From Bacillota bacterium (GTDB lineage Bacteria; Bacillota; Sulfobacillia; JAUYEF01): a stretch of DNA of 46,042 bases. Below the pieces are notes generated by a model. That model had not been told where the DNA came from and made no database searches. It saw nothing but the letters and a program-made list of their open reading frames with translations. The translations under genes were made by a program, and so were the position numbers. The stretch lies in contig JAUYEF010000194.1 of NCBI GenBank assembly GCA_030691635.1, positions 1 to 46,042 on the forward strand, written 5' to 3'. The stretch's first letter is position 1; each line of letters opens with the position of its first letter. Below are positions 8,299 through 17,138 of the stretch, piece after piece.

Positions 8299-10608
8299 AT
8301 GCAGCGCGAGTCGCGCCACACGCACGATCACCAGCACGAACACGGCCACACACATGACGCGCACGGGGATGGTGACAGTCCGGGCGACCTGCACTCGACG
8401 AAAGATGAGGCGCTGTCGGACCTCCGGGGAGCGGGCGCGGCCGGGGCGCTCCCGGTTTCGGCGGCTCACCCGGCTCCGGCGGGCGCAGTCCGCAGGACAA
8501 CCTTCCGAGTCGTCGATCTGGATTGCCCGGAGTGCGCCAAGAAGGTCCACAACGCCGCCAAGCGTGTCCCCGGCGTGCTCGCCGCAGACCTGCTCTTCTC
8601 CTCGGCCAAGCTCATAGTGGAGCATACCGGCCCGGCTGAGGAGATCATCCGCGCGGTCGCGCGCGCAGGCGAAACGATCAGAGTGGACGACCCGGCGACC
8701 ATGGATGAGACCGGCCCGTTCATCCTTCGCAACCGGCGCGCTCTCATGACGGTCGTGGCGGGCGCGGGAATCCTGCTTGCGTACTTGATCGAACGGCTAT
8801 CACCAGGTAACCTGATTCTCCAGCGTTCGTTCTATCTCGCCGCAATACTCACAGGCGGCTATATCCCCGCGCTCTCGGGCCTGCGGGCCGCTTTCGGTGG
8901 TATCTCGTTCGATATGAATTTCCTCATGACCCTTGCAGTCATAGGCGCGGTCGGCATAGGGGAATGGCGCGAAGCCGCCACCGTCATCTTCCTCTTTTCG
9001 CTAGGCAATACGCTTGAAGCCTACACTCTTGAACGGACCCGCAAGTCCATAAGCGACCTGGTGGACCTCGCTCCGAAATCGGCCACTGTGCGACGGAACG
9101 GTGACGAGGTCGACGTCCCGGTGGACAGCCTGCGCCCCGGTGAGGTCGTTCTCATCAGGCCCGGTGAGCGAGTACCGGCCGATGCTCAAGTCGTGCTGGG
9201 TGAATCCGCCGTGAGCGAGGCAGCCATAACAGGTGAACCCAACCCTGAGTGGAAGACCGCCGGTTCAGAGGTCTTCGCGGGCAGCGTGAACGGCAATGGC
9301 TACCTCGAGGCCCGCGTCCTCCGGGCGGCATCGGACAGCACGCTGGCCAAGATCGTCAGGCTGGTCGAAGAAGCCCAGGCGAAGAAGGCGCCGGTTGAGC
9401 GCTTCACGGACAGGTTTGCGCGATACTACACCCCGGCGGTCATCGGGCTCGCACTGGGCATCGCCGTGGTGCCGCCCTTGTTCGGCGCGGATTTCGGACC
9501 CTGGTTCTACCGGGCGCTGACACTCCTGGTGGTCTCGTGCCCGTGCGCGCTGGTCATTTCGACCCCAGTCTCAGTCGCGGCCGCAATCTCAAACGCCGCG
9601 CGCAACGGCGTGCTCGTGAAAGGCGGAGCATACATCGAGCAGGCCGGAAGTCTCCGCGCTGTGGCGTTTGACAAGACCGGCACCATAACCGTCGGCAGGC
9701 CCGTGCTGACGGACGTGGTCAGCCTGTCCGGTTTGAGTGAAGACGAGGTCCTGGCCCTAGCCGCCTCCGCGGAGCACCGGTCGGACCACCCCTTCGCTCA
9801 GGCTGTGGTCGAAGGCGCCGGTGTGCGTGGCATCGCCTACGAGCCTGCAGAGCACTTTGAAGTGCTGTCGGGCAAAGGTCTCAAGGCCTGGACCGGCCGG
9901 GGGGATGTCTGGGTGGTCAGCCCGGAAGTGCTGGATGAGATGGGCGTTGCGACAGGTGACGCGAGCAGTATTGCAGGCCGCCTCCGGCGGGAGAGCAAGT
10001 CGGTCTCGGTTGTCTCTGATGGGAACAAGGTGCTCGGCCTGCTGGCCGTCGCTGATTCGATCAGGCCTGGGACGCGCCGCGTGATCGAAGACTTGCGCAA
10101 GATTGGCATAAGACGGATCGCCATGCTGACGGGTGACGACGAACAGACGGCGCGTGCGCTGGCAGAGGAAGCCGGCATCGAAGAGGTCCACGCCGGGTTA
10201 CTGCCGCAGGATAAAGTAGATGTGTTGGAGAAGATTGCCATGGCTCAGCCTGTCGCCATGGTGGGAGACGGGATCAACGATGCGCCCGCTCTAGCCGCCG
10301 CCGACATTGGAGTCGCCATGGGTGCGGCAGGCACGGATGTGGCTCTCGAGACTGCGGACATCGCCTTGATGGGGGACGACCTGGGCAAACTCGTTTATGC
10401 GATCCAGCTCAGCCGCCGGACCATGCGCATCGTGCGCCAGAATGTGGCCTTTGCGCTTCTGGTCAAGTTGCTTGCGGTGGCGCTTGTATTCCCGGGGTTG
10501 CTGACGTTGTGGCTGGCGATCGCCGCGGACACCGGAGCCGCGCTGGTCGTGATACTTAACGGCATGCGGCTGCTGCGGTTCAAGGCACCGTCGAAAGAAA
10601 CGGCATAA
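8299..10608 (+). CDS. Heavy-metal (Zn/Cd/Pb-type) P1B ATPase
   Basis: A 769-aa metal efflux ATPase of the CadA/ZntA group. It has a His-rich cytoplasmic N-terminus (HTHDHQHEHGHTHDAH, about 6-22), then an HMA domain with DLDCPECAKKV as its CxxC metal site. These are followed by membrane helices and the standard motifs: AITGEP (actuator), SCPCALVIS (transmembrane metal site), DKTGTIT (phosphorylated Asp), SDHPFA and GDGINDAPALAAADIGVAMG. ATG 8299 is preferred over a TTG two codons earlier because AAGGAGG sits 7 nt upstream of it. With an ArsR sensor immediately upstream, zinc or cadmium export is the probable role; copper is less likely. Confidence 0.9.
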   Translation: MQRESRHTHDHQHEHGHTHDAHGDGDSPGDLHSTKDEALSDLRGAGAAGALPVSAAHPAPAGAVRRTTFRVVDLDCPECAKKVHNAAKRVPGVLAADLLFSSAKLIVEHTGPAEEIIRAVARAGETIRVDDPATMDETGPFILRNRRALMTVVAGAGILLAYLIERLSPGNLILQRSFYLAAILTGGYIPALSGLRAAFGGISFDMNFLMTLAVIGAVGIGEWREAATVIFLFSLGNTLEAYTLERTRKSISDLVDLAPKSATVRRNGDEVDVPVDSLRPGEVVLIRPGERVPADAQVVLGESAVSEAAITGEPNPEWKTAGSEVFAGSVNGNGYLEARVLRAASDSTLAKIVRLVEEAQAKKAPVERFTDRFARYYTPAVIGLALGIAVVPPLFGADFGPWFYRALTLLVVSCPCALVISTPVSVAAAISNAARNGVLVKGGAYIEQAGSLRAVAFDKTGTITVGRPVLTDVVSLSGLSEDEVLALAASAEHRSDHPFAQAVVEGAGVRGIAYEPAEHFEVLSGKGLKAWTGRGDVWVVSPEVLDEMGVATGDASSIAGRLRRESKSVSVVSDGNKVLGLLAVADSIRPGTRRVIEDLRKIGIRRIAMLTGDDEQTARALAEEAGIEEVHAGLLPQDKVDVLEKIAMAQPVAMVGDGINDAPALAAADIGVAMGAAGTDVALETADIALMGDDLGKLVYAIQLSRRTMRIVRQNVAFALLVKLLAVALVFPGLLTLWLAIAADTGAALVVILNGMRLLRFKAPSKETA

Positions 10609-10690
10609 CAGGTGAGGCAGTGCGGCACGCCCGACGTCCGGGGCGACGCAGCGCTTGTGGCCCAAGAACCCAAGACCAGGGAGTGATAAG

Positions 10691-10966
10691 ATGAGCACGA
10701 AGAAGAAGTTCACATCTGAACAGGCCAAGGAGATCGGTGAACAACTCGGCATCGACTGGAGTAAGTTCGACGTTGAGCAGTTCCGCCGCGGGATGGATGT
10801 CGAGCTCGAGCACGGCACCGTCGACCCGCACACCAATGTGACGAATGACGACCCGCTGACCACGGGCAAGATCGCCCTCGCCCATCTGAACGAGTTCGCA
10901 GACTACTACACCCGGCTCGACGAACTGGAAGAGGAAGCCGACGCGTACTGGGCGGGCAAGAAGTAA
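10691..10966 (+). CDS. DUF5661 family protein
   Basis: A 91-aa acidic, soluble, probably helical protein with FTSEQAKEIGEQLGIDW, FDVEQFRRGMDVELEHG, TNVTNDDPLTTGKIALAHLNE and YYTRLDELEEEA. These match DUF5661, whose function is unknown. ATG 10691 follows a GGGAGTGATAAG ribosome binding site. It lies 82 nt after the P-type ATPase and could be cotranscribed, but the family also occurs away from metal genes, so I infer no metal role. Confidence 0.7.
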   Translation: MSTKKKFTSEQAKEIGEQLGIDWSKFDVEQFRRGMDVELEHGTVDPHTNVTNDDPLTTGKIALAHLNEFADYYTRLDELEEEADAYWAGKK

Positions 10967-11152
10967 CAGGCGTGCACTGGGAGGACAACGGTAGAAGGTG
11001 CCGGCCTAGCCTGCGGGGTGAGCTGATCTATAAGACCGCGCAGTCGAGATCATCTAACCGGCAGGCCGGAGATCAGTAACTCAAAGCCGCCGGAGACGGG
11101 TGCGCCTCGTGCCCTCACGCACGGGCTGGCGGGCCCGGTTCCGGCGGCTTCA

Positions 11153-11245
11153 TGCACTCGTAGAGCGCATGTTGGCCGGGATACGCACTCGTGGAGTGCA
11201 CGTCAGCCGGGACATGCACACCTCCAGTGCGTGTGAGCCGGCGCC
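11153..11245. repeat. 31-bp palindromic tandem repeat, copy region 1
   Basis: Three contiguous units of 31 bp start at 11153, 11184 and 11215. A typical unit begins TGCACTCGTAGAGTGCA, a 7-bp inverted repeat around a 3-nt loop, and continues CGTTGGCCGGGATA. The third unit is diverged. The same repeat occurs at 41708-41820. There are no spacers between units. Function unknown. Confidence 0.75.
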
Positions 11246-11395
11246 CGAGACTGCGACAGTTATACTTCCCGCTGTACACCCGGCTCCGCCTCACGAACAT
11301 GCCAGCCCACGGGCAGCAGCTACGGCTATCGCAGCACCCAGACTGTGCACGACTCGACCGCTAGCATGGGGATCATGCCCGGCTTCAGCCACTTT

Positions 11396-11729
11396 TCAAA
11401 GTTCGAGAGGCGTGGCAAGAGGTGTGACGCTCGCGATCTTGTCAATGAGCCATGGCGCCCCGCGCAGGTCGGGGTACTTCTTGATATTGAGCACCATAGA
11501 GTCCGTCACGCCGCCGCCCGTCGATGTCCACATGGAGAAACGGACCACGAAACGCGCGGTATCAGAAGTGCTTGAGGGTGAACCGAAAATGGTGTAGCCG
11601 CCAACCCACGGGCACTGCGATGATCTCTTTGCCGTTCACCACAAGCCTGATCTGGCTGGTCGCGGTGACGAGGGCCGCTGTCGTGAGAGTCAGCGCCAGG
11701 GCTACGCCAACAATCCCCCATCTTCTCAC
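11396..11729 (-). pseudogene. Frameshifted small secreted-protein gene
   Basis: From GTG 11729 (AAGGAAG about 10 nt upstream) the frame encodes a signal-peptide-like start, VRRWGIVGVALALTLTTAAL, then SQIRLVVNGKEIIAVP. It then reaches an early stop near 11562. A second frame takes over near 11610-11620 and reads on with protein-like composition (YTIFGSPSSTSDTARFVVRF, then SMVLNIKKYPDLRGAPWLID) to a TGA at 11396. One frameshift joins them into a product of about 110 residues. The first part recalls the start of stalk-domain (copper-amine-oxidase-N-like) secreted proteins. It could be a real pseudogene or an assembly indel. No function can be assigned. Confidence 0.5.
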
Positions 11730-11892
11730 CGCGAAATCGCTTCCTTCCGGGCTACAAAAACAGTCGATTCCAACCAGAAACTTAGACTCAGTCGCCCATG
11801 GGAGTGTTCCGAATAATGAAGGAGTAAAACGGACCTGACCTGGGAGCCGGGGCATTTCTCAAGCGCAGCTGCGCGGGCCCGCAACCATAGGC

Positions 11893-11997
11893 ACCCGCCG
11901 CACCGGCCGTAGTTCGCTCAGCCGTCAGAACTCGCCACACCTGCCGCAGTTCACGCAACCGTCAGAACCCGCCGCACCTGCCGCAGTTCGCGCACGA
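11893..11997. repeat. 37-bp tandem repeat spanning the end of an FtsX gene
   Basis: Two units of 37 bp (11924-11960 and 11961-11997) and a degraded third (11893-11923) lie head to tail. On the minus strand each good unit encodes a Cys-rich end, CANCGRCGGF-stop in the real gene and CVNCGRCGEF-stop in the next copy. The last codons and stop of the permease gene have therefore been duplicated downstream. Confidence 0.7.
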
Positions 11998-13206
11998 AAG
12001 GTTCGGGTTCAGGTACACTCGCCTGTTGTACAGTAGCTGGTCGACTGTCGCGCGGGCCGACAGCGCGACTGGAATCCATGTCGCTGCCACAAACACGAGA
12101 AGCGAATAGAACGCGGCTTTCGCAGGAGCCCAAGGGCTGATCGTCAGCGCATACGGCAGCGCGGGCCCGACCTGCCTGATCACGAGATGCGCCGCGATGC
12201 TCCCAAGCACCGTGCCCACGATCGCCAGCACGAATCCTTCCAGGAACAGGAGGACCCCCGCTTCGCGCGCATCCATGCCGAGCGCCCGCAGGATCCCGAT
12301 TTCCCGCTTGCGGCGAAGGAAAGAAAGAAGTTGCAGGTTGAACATCCCAAGCCCACCAAGCCCGAAAACGAACGATGTGGCAAGGTTGGATGGCGAGAGC
12401 ACGCTTGAGACCAGGCTTGTCATCTTGGCGCTGGGTGAGACCGGAGAGTACACTCTGGCCTCAGGAAGCACCCGCTGGGTCCTGATCTCCAGTTCTCTCA
12501 TGGCTGTGCCCTCATCCACAAACCCGAACAAGGCATTCGGCTGCCGCCCTGCGTCCAGTGCCCGTGCGTCCGCATCCACCGCCACCAGGCAGGTCGCCAC
12601 CACCGACAGCGGCCTGTACGCCCCGACCACGCTGAACGCCCGCTGGAGCAGTTCTCCTCCGGGGCCGGTCCTCGTGACCATGAACCCTTCAGCAGGACCC
12701 GTGAAGCCCAGGGCCTCGGGCACCGCCATCTCGCCGGGCCGGGCCGGCATCCTGCCCCAGACTACTGTGCCCATCCGCTCCAGCGCTTTGGCCTTTGGGT
12801 CCAGGCCAACGAGAGGCATCCTGCCGCCCTGTGACAGAGCGTCGAGCCAGTATCCCTTCTCCAGCAAGTCGATGTCGGGGGCCCTGTCCACTTCCCTCAC
12901 CTGCTCGTCGGACAGCGGGCCAGACACCACGATGAGGTCCGCCGGCAGCGCCAGCGCATCGACACCGGAGAGCGCGCTCCTGCTCGTGGCTGCCGCAAAC
13001 GCCGAGAACAGCAGGTAGATGCAGACGGAAGTCGCGACACACAGCGAGAACACCGCGGTCTTCAGCCGCTCCCGCCTTATGTGCCGTGCCGCGACAGGCC
13101 ACGCCGTGGCGAACGCTTCCTTCCAGGCGCGCCTGCCCTCAGCGGTGACCGTCTCGCGGAGGGCTCGCAGCAGCCGGGGACCGATCCTGTCCGCCATGTC
13201 CATCAT
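11962..13206 (-). CDS. FtsX-like ABC transporter permease with Cys-rich tail
   Basis: A 414-aa membrane protein of the MacB/LolC/FtsX type: a first transmembrane helix near residues 48-70 (TAVFSLCVATSVCIYLLFSAF), an extracytoplasmic domain of about 200 residues, then three C-terminal helices. A coupling segment, LRRKREIGILRALGMDAREA, sits between them. It is a paralogue of the permease at 26275-27621: both end near (V)NQLLYxxRxYL. Only this copy continues into NPNLSCANCGRCGGF, a CxxCxxC tail that could bind metal. ATG overlaps the stop of the ATPase gene by 4 nt. It is the last gene of the leftward operon. The transported substrate is unknown. Confidence 0.8.
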   Translation of the reverse strand: MMDMADRIGPRLLRALRETVTAEGRRAWKEAFATAWPVAARHIRRERLKTAVFSLCVATSVCIYLLFSAFAAATSRSALSGVDALALPADLIVVSGPLSDEQVREVDRAPDIDLLEKGYWLDALSQGGRMPLVGLDPKAKALERMGTVVWGRMPARPGEMAVPEALGFTGPAEGFMVTRTGPGGELLQRAFSVVGAYRPLSVVATCLVAVDADARALDAGRQPNALFGFVDEGTAMRELEIRTQRVLPEARVYSPVSPSAKMTSLVSSVLSPSNLATSFVFGLGGLGMFNLQLLSFLRRKREIGILRALGMDAREAGVLLFLEGFVLAIVGTVLGSIAAHLVIRQVGPALPYALTISPWAPAKAAFYSLLVFVAATWIPVALSARATVDQLLYNRRVYLNPNLSCANCGRCGGF

Positions 13207-13898
13207 GGCTGTGACCTTCCCTCTATGGACGCCACTCGCCCGTCCACAAGCGTCACCACACGGTGTGCGACTTCTGCCACGTGCGGGTCGTGGGAAACCA
13301 CAACGAACGTTTGCCCTTTGTCCCTGTTGAGCCGCTTGAAGAGCTGGATGATCGCCCTGGCGTTATTGCTGTCCAGGTTGCCGGTCGGCTCGTCTGCAAG
13401 CACCACGAGCGGGTCATTCGCCAGCGCCCGCGCGATCGCGACCCTCTGCTGCTCACCACCGGACAGCTCATAGGGCGCGTGCGACGCCCGTGCTTCCACA
13501 CTCACCTCACGCAGCAGGCCCAACGACTTCTGCTTGATGAGCGCCGGCTGGAGCCCGACGAGCCTCATCGGCAACGCGACATTCTCCTCCGCCGAAAGGT
13601 CCGTCAGGAGGTTGAAAAACTGGAACACAAAGCCGAGTCTTGTTCTCCTGAGCCTTGCCAGACCGCTCTCAGAGAGCCTCGAATACTTCCTGTTGTCCAG
13701 GATGATTTCTCCGTAGGTGGGCCTGTCTATGCCTCCAAGCAGGTTCAGCAGTGTAGTCTTGCCGGAGCCCGACGCGCCGGTAATGGCCACGAACTCGCCC
13801 TTCTGGATGGAGAGGTCGACGTTGTCCACCGCAAGCACACCGTCCCCGGCGAGAAACCGCTTCGTCAGTTCGTGGCAGTGCATGACAGGCTCAGTCAT
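13203..13898 (-). CDS. ABC transporter ATPase (LolD/MacB type), module B
   Basis: A 231-aa nucleotide-binding subunit with all catalytic motifs: Walker A GASGSGKTT (about 41-49), the Q-loop in FVFQFFNLL, signature LSGGEQQR, Walker B VVLADEPTGNLD and the H-loop VVSHD. The sequence is of the LolD/MacB/FtsE-like class that drives mechanotransmission rather than substrate translocation through a channel. The gene overlaps the upstream FtsX-like gene by 8 nt and the downstream one by 4 nt, so the three form one ABC complex with two different permeases. Confidence 0.92.
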   Translation of the reverse strand: MTEPVMHCHELTKRFLAGDGVLAVDNVDLSIQKGEFVAITGASGSGKTTLLNLLGGIDRPTYGEIILDNRKYSRLSESGLARLRRTRLGFVFQFFNLLTDLSAEENVALPMRLVGLQPALIKQKSLGLLREVSVEARASHAPYELSGGEQQRVAIARALANDPLVVLADEPTGNLDSNNARAIIQLFKRLNRDKGQTFVVVSHDPHVAEVAHRVVTLVDGRVASIEGRSQP

Positions 13899-15393
13899 CC
13901 TTCAACACCTCCGCCGTTGTCAGGCGCGCCGCCTGGTACGCCGGCCCAAGGCTGAACACCAGCGATATGCCCATTGTGAACGCGATGACACGTCCCAGCG
14001 ACTGCAGGGTGAGCATGCCGGCCCGGAACAAGCCCACGTCCGTGTACAGGTAGATCAAGGTGAAGAAGCCCCGGACCAGGGCAAACCCGGCAAGGGCTCC
14101 GAGCAGGCTGATGCTTGACGCCTCGAGCAGCACCATGGCGAATATCTCAAGCGCCGAGGCCCCGATGGCTTTCAACACACCCATCTCCTTGCGCCTCTGG
14201 GAGAGCAGCACATACATGTTGGCCGTCACGAGAAAACCTGCGCCGGCGTAGGCCAGGGTGTAGAACACGCGGCTCAGGTCCTGCGGCACGGAGGGCTGGC
14301 CGGCTTCCCACCTCGAGTGTTCCACCTGTTCTGGCACAGGCACGAACGTGAGCGACGGGAAGCGCCGGCCGAGCGCGGAGGCGACGGTCTTCGCGTCAAA
14401 CATCGAGTCCACGACGACACCTGCCTGGTATGCGGGAGGCAGGCCGTTTCCGCCCATCTCCGTATACAGCGCGCGCAAGGTGTCGAACGAGACGACTATT
14501 TCGTCGGTCTTCCAGTACCTCTGCACGAGGACCGTCCGCGCCGGGTTATCGAAATCCCCCGGGTAGTGGACCGCCTGCAGCTCGGTAGGGACCGCGAACT
14601 GCCCGACCACCGTCAGGTTGCGGCGGACGAGACTCGAGAAGTCCCACGCTGCCGCGCCGGGGCCTGTCCTTGCCGGGCCGCCGGCAGCCGCACCGGCCGA
14701 GGCGCCGCTGGCCTTCCCGCCCGCGCCGCCAGCCTTCCCCACCCGGGGAAGGAGCACCTCGACGGTACGCCCTGTCTTCGGCGGCGGCAGGCTCGCGGGG
14801 TGCTGGCTCAGCAGCGCCTCGTCCACCACACCGGCCCGGAGATGCCTGCCGTCAGTGATGAACTTGTCGAACCGCCAGCGGGTGGAATCCTGTTCCACAT
14901 CCCGTCCGCGGATCCAGGTCATCACGTGAAGAGGCCCGTCGGGGTCGCCTGGTTTCAGCAGACACGGTATGGAAGGCACCGCCCCGGCGGACTTGACGCC
15001 CTGGACTGACTCAATGGCCCTCAGCACATCGTCCGTGATGGGGCCGCCGCCTGCACCGGCCGGTGTCACGTAGCCCCAGGCCGCCATCGTCGGATGGAAA
15101 TACGCGAGGTCTGTGCCTTCCAGCTCAAAGCCGGGCCGGAAAGTCCAGCGCACATCGCGCTTTGCCTGGTCCAGCCCGGCCTCGGAAGGGCCAAACCTGT
15201 ACTCCCCGGCGTAAATGGCGATATCCGCAGCCATGAACGAGCGGTACTCCTGGTAAGCTTCGACGGCATAGCCGGTGGTCATCGCCGTCGCGCCAGTCAT
15301 GAGCGCAGCCGCCACCGCCATCCCCAGGATCGCGACAAGACTGCGGTTCAGGTTCCGGCGCACGTTCTTGAGCGAAAGAAAGAGCAGAGTCAT
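13891..15393 (-). CDS. FtsX-like ABC transporter permease, module B
   Basis: A 500-aa permease that begins FLSLKNVRRNLNRSLVAILGMAVAAA (first helix). A large outside domain follows, and then LLSQRRKEMGVLKAIGASALE before the last three helices, the standard FtsX/MacB plan. It is paralogous to the permease at 24766-26253 (same start pattern, same AYF/FHP region, same end xTAEVLKDD versus SPMDVFRND). It differs by a Gly/Ala-rich linker of about 30 residues in the outside domain (minus-strand coding around 14660-14750) that the paralogue lacks. Its ATG overlaps the preceding membrane-protein gene by 4 nt. Confidence 0.85.
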   Translation of the reverse strand: MTLLFLSLKNVRRNLNRSLVAILGMAVAAALMTGATAMTTGYAVEAYQEYRSFMAADIAIYAGEYRFGPSEAGLDQAKRDVRWTFRPGFELEGTDLAYFHPTMAAWGYVTPAGAGGGPITDDVLRAIESVQGVKSAGAVPSIPCLLKPGDPDGPLHVMTWIRGRDVEQDSTRWRFDKFITDGRHLRAGVVDEALLSQHPASLPPPKTGRTVEVLLPRVGKAGGAGGKASGASAGAAAGGPARTGPGAAAWDFSSLVRRNLTVVGQFAVPTELQAVHYPGDFDNPARTVLVQRYWKTDEIVVSFDTLRALYTEMGGNGLPPAYQAGVVVDSMFDAKTVASALGRRFPSLTFVPVPEQVEHSRWEAGQPSVPQDLSRVFYTLAYAGAGFLVTANMYVLLSQRRKEMGVLKAIGASALEIFAMVLLEASSISLLGALAGFALVRGFFTLIYLYTDVGLFRAGMLTLQSLGRVIAFTMGISLVFSLGPAYQAARLTTAEVLKDD

Positions 15394-15803
15394 CTGTCGA
15401 GAAGCCTCCGGCCAGGCCTGTACGACCTGTCGTCCTCATCCTCCTGCTTCCACCTGGAGGTCAGGCACAGCAGAAGGACCGGGACGAAGCTGTCCACAAC
15501 CGCCACCACAACAGGAAAGCGGAGCATCTGGTACGCGATCAGGTACCGCTGCAGCACGCAAACGGGCAACCCGTACATCGCAAGAGTGAACAGCTCGTTG
15601 AACAGGTAATCCTCAGGATACACCCAGACGTTCCGCCCGGGCTGGAGCAGGTAGTAGATGACGTCGCTGGTGATCTTCGCGGCGGCGAAGTACACCAGGT
15701 ACCTGGTGAACGGGTCGAGCACCGGCTTCAGGTGGACATGAAGCAGGCCCAGCGGAATGCTGCTGCCGAGCGCGATCACCAGGAACCTCTGCTGCTTGTT
15801 CAT
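15390..15803 (-). CDS. Small multi-pass membrane protein of unknown function
   Basis: A 137-aa protein with about three or four hydrophobic segments (around 8-22, 33-50, 68-90 and 95-115) and a charged C-terminal tail (KQEDEDDRSYRPGRR). I do not recognise a family. It has a GGAG about 9 nt before the ATG, follows the barrel/KOW-like gene by 27 nt and overlaps the next FtsX-like gene by 4 nt. It is therefore built into the operon and is probably an accessory subunit of the exporter complex. No paralogue is present in the divergent arm. Confidence 0.6.
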   Translation of the reverse strand: MNKQQRFLVIALGSSIPLGLLHVHLKPVLDPFTRYLVYFAAAKITSDVIYYLLQPGRNVWVYPEDYLFNELFTLAMYGLPVCVLQRYLIAYQMLRFPVVVAVVDSFVPVLLLCLTSRWKQEDEDDRSYRPGRRLLDR

Positions 15804-15830
15804 GGCAACGGCTCCGTTTCAGCCGCCCTG

Positions 15831-17138
15831 TCAGGCGATCACTTTGAGGTTCGGCGCCGGCACCTCCACAATACGGCCGGGCGCGAGCTCCACCATGGCC
15901 ACCTCTGTCATCTCTTCTGTAACCAGACGGTGCGGTCTCTCCTCCACGCTGACCACTTTGCCGGACCACCCACGGTGGTTGCCCATGAGCACTCTGACCG
16001 TGGCGCCGGCCACGAGATTCTCGGGGATCCTGCGCGCCTCTGCCGACGCGGCATTGAGCCAGGCGTTGCTGCAGATGAGCACCTCCGGCCGTCTGACCCC
16101 CGTCCTCATCTGAGTGGAGCCGGTCACGGAAACCTCGCCGTCAAAGCCCTCAAGCGCCTCATGGAGCGTGGCGGACAGCGGCATAGCGCCGAACCCGTGC
16201 ATCGCGATAAGGGTGAGCCCGAGAGTCTCCCCTCCGGTGAAGCCGCGCACGCCGACGCCCAGTGTCTCAAGAGTCTCAATATCCACTCCGCCGCAGATCA
16301 GAGCCCTTGCCCCGACCGCTATCGCCTTCCTGATCGCTTCCGCGGTGGCCGAAGCGCCCGCCATGAGCACGGCGCCGCTGTCGTCGTCACGCACGTCTTC
16401 CGGCTGGAGCACACTTTCCGGGCCGCACGCTATGCGCGCACGGCCGACCTCCTCACCGCCGATGCCGAAGACACCTTCGAACTCATGGCCCGCTCCCAAG
16501 ACGACCGCCCCGAATTGGGGGATGGTCTCGGTTATCTTCCCCGGTATGTAAGCACTGACCAGAGTTGGCCTGTAAGGCCTGCGGATCGTGATGGTGCCGG
16601 TCCGGCCGCATATCTTCTCAACGATGCCCCTGACAGGTGAGTACACCAGCCCCGCGTAGGCGCCCGCAGACTCAGATGCCAGCTTCGTTCCCATCTTGAC
16701 TTCGTCTTCTTCTTTTACCCGCACGTACCAGCGTATCTGCCAGGGTGGTATGTGCAGTTTCCCCGCCACGTCGATCGTCACGACGGGCTGGTCGGGCTTG
16801 ACCTCTTCACGGATGAGCACCCGGCCATATGCCTCGGAGATGAACTCGATGACCCCGTCGGCCTGCGCCTTGACTTCGCGCACTTCATTTCGCACATGGG
16901 ACCGGGCGATGACGTCCCCAGTCTTGACCCGGGAGCCCTCCTCAGCCAGCATGGCCCCCCTGACCTGGTCGTTCGGGATGCCGAGCTCGCGGACTATGTC
17001 CACGATGTACGGGTTGCCTGGGACAAGCTCGCTGCGGGCGATGACATCCTGGGCCTTCACGAGCGCGCCGGGGGACACAAGCACTTCACCAGGCAGCGGC
17101 AGCCTTCTCTCGCGCCTTATGAGAACCGGGTGAGTCAT
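15831..17138 (-). CDS. Barrel-sandwich / KOW-like protein B, partner of GlmL-like B
   Basis: A 435-aa soluble protein, paralogous to the 395-aa product at 19120-20307. The N-terminal 150 residues contain repeated barrel-sandwich motifs (LPLPGEVLVSPGALVKAQDVIA, GSRVKTGDVIA, ADGVIEFI) like those of biotinyl/lipoyl or RnfC hybrid domains, but with no obvious modified lysine. Next come SPVRGIVEKICGRTGTITIR, a central region (GGVDIETLETLG, LIAMHGFGAMPLS), and a C-terminal KOW-like stretch (GATVRVLMGNHRGWSGKVVSVE). There is no signal peptide or membrane helix. ATG overlaps the stop of the GlmL-like gene as ATGA, so the two are probably made together. Function unknown. Confidence 0.7.
   Translation of the reverse strand: MTHPVLIRRERRLPLPGEVLVSPGALVKAQDVIARSELVPGNPYIVDIVRELGIPNDQVRGAMLAEEGSRVKTGDVIARSHVRNEVREVKAQADGVIEFISEAYGRVLIREEVKPDQPVVTIDVAGKLHIPPWQIRWYVRVKEEDEVKMGTKLASESAGAYAGLVYSPVRGIVEKICGRTGTITIRRPYRPTLVSAYIPGKITETIPQFGAVVLGAGHEFEGVFGIGGEEVGRARIACGPESVLQPEDVRDDDSGAVLMAGASATAEAIRKAIAVGARALICGGVDIETLETLGVGVRGFTGGETLGLTLIAMHGFGAMPLSATLHEALEGFDGEVSVTGSTQMRTGVRRPEVLICSNAWLNAASAEARRIPENLVAGATVRVLMGNHRGWSGKVVSVEERPHRLVTEEMTEVAMVELAPGRIVEVPAPNLKVIA

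Noticed and set aside
11153-11245. Possible CRISPR array
   Set aside because: The units are contiguous with no unique spacers, only about three copies exist, and no cas genes are in the window.
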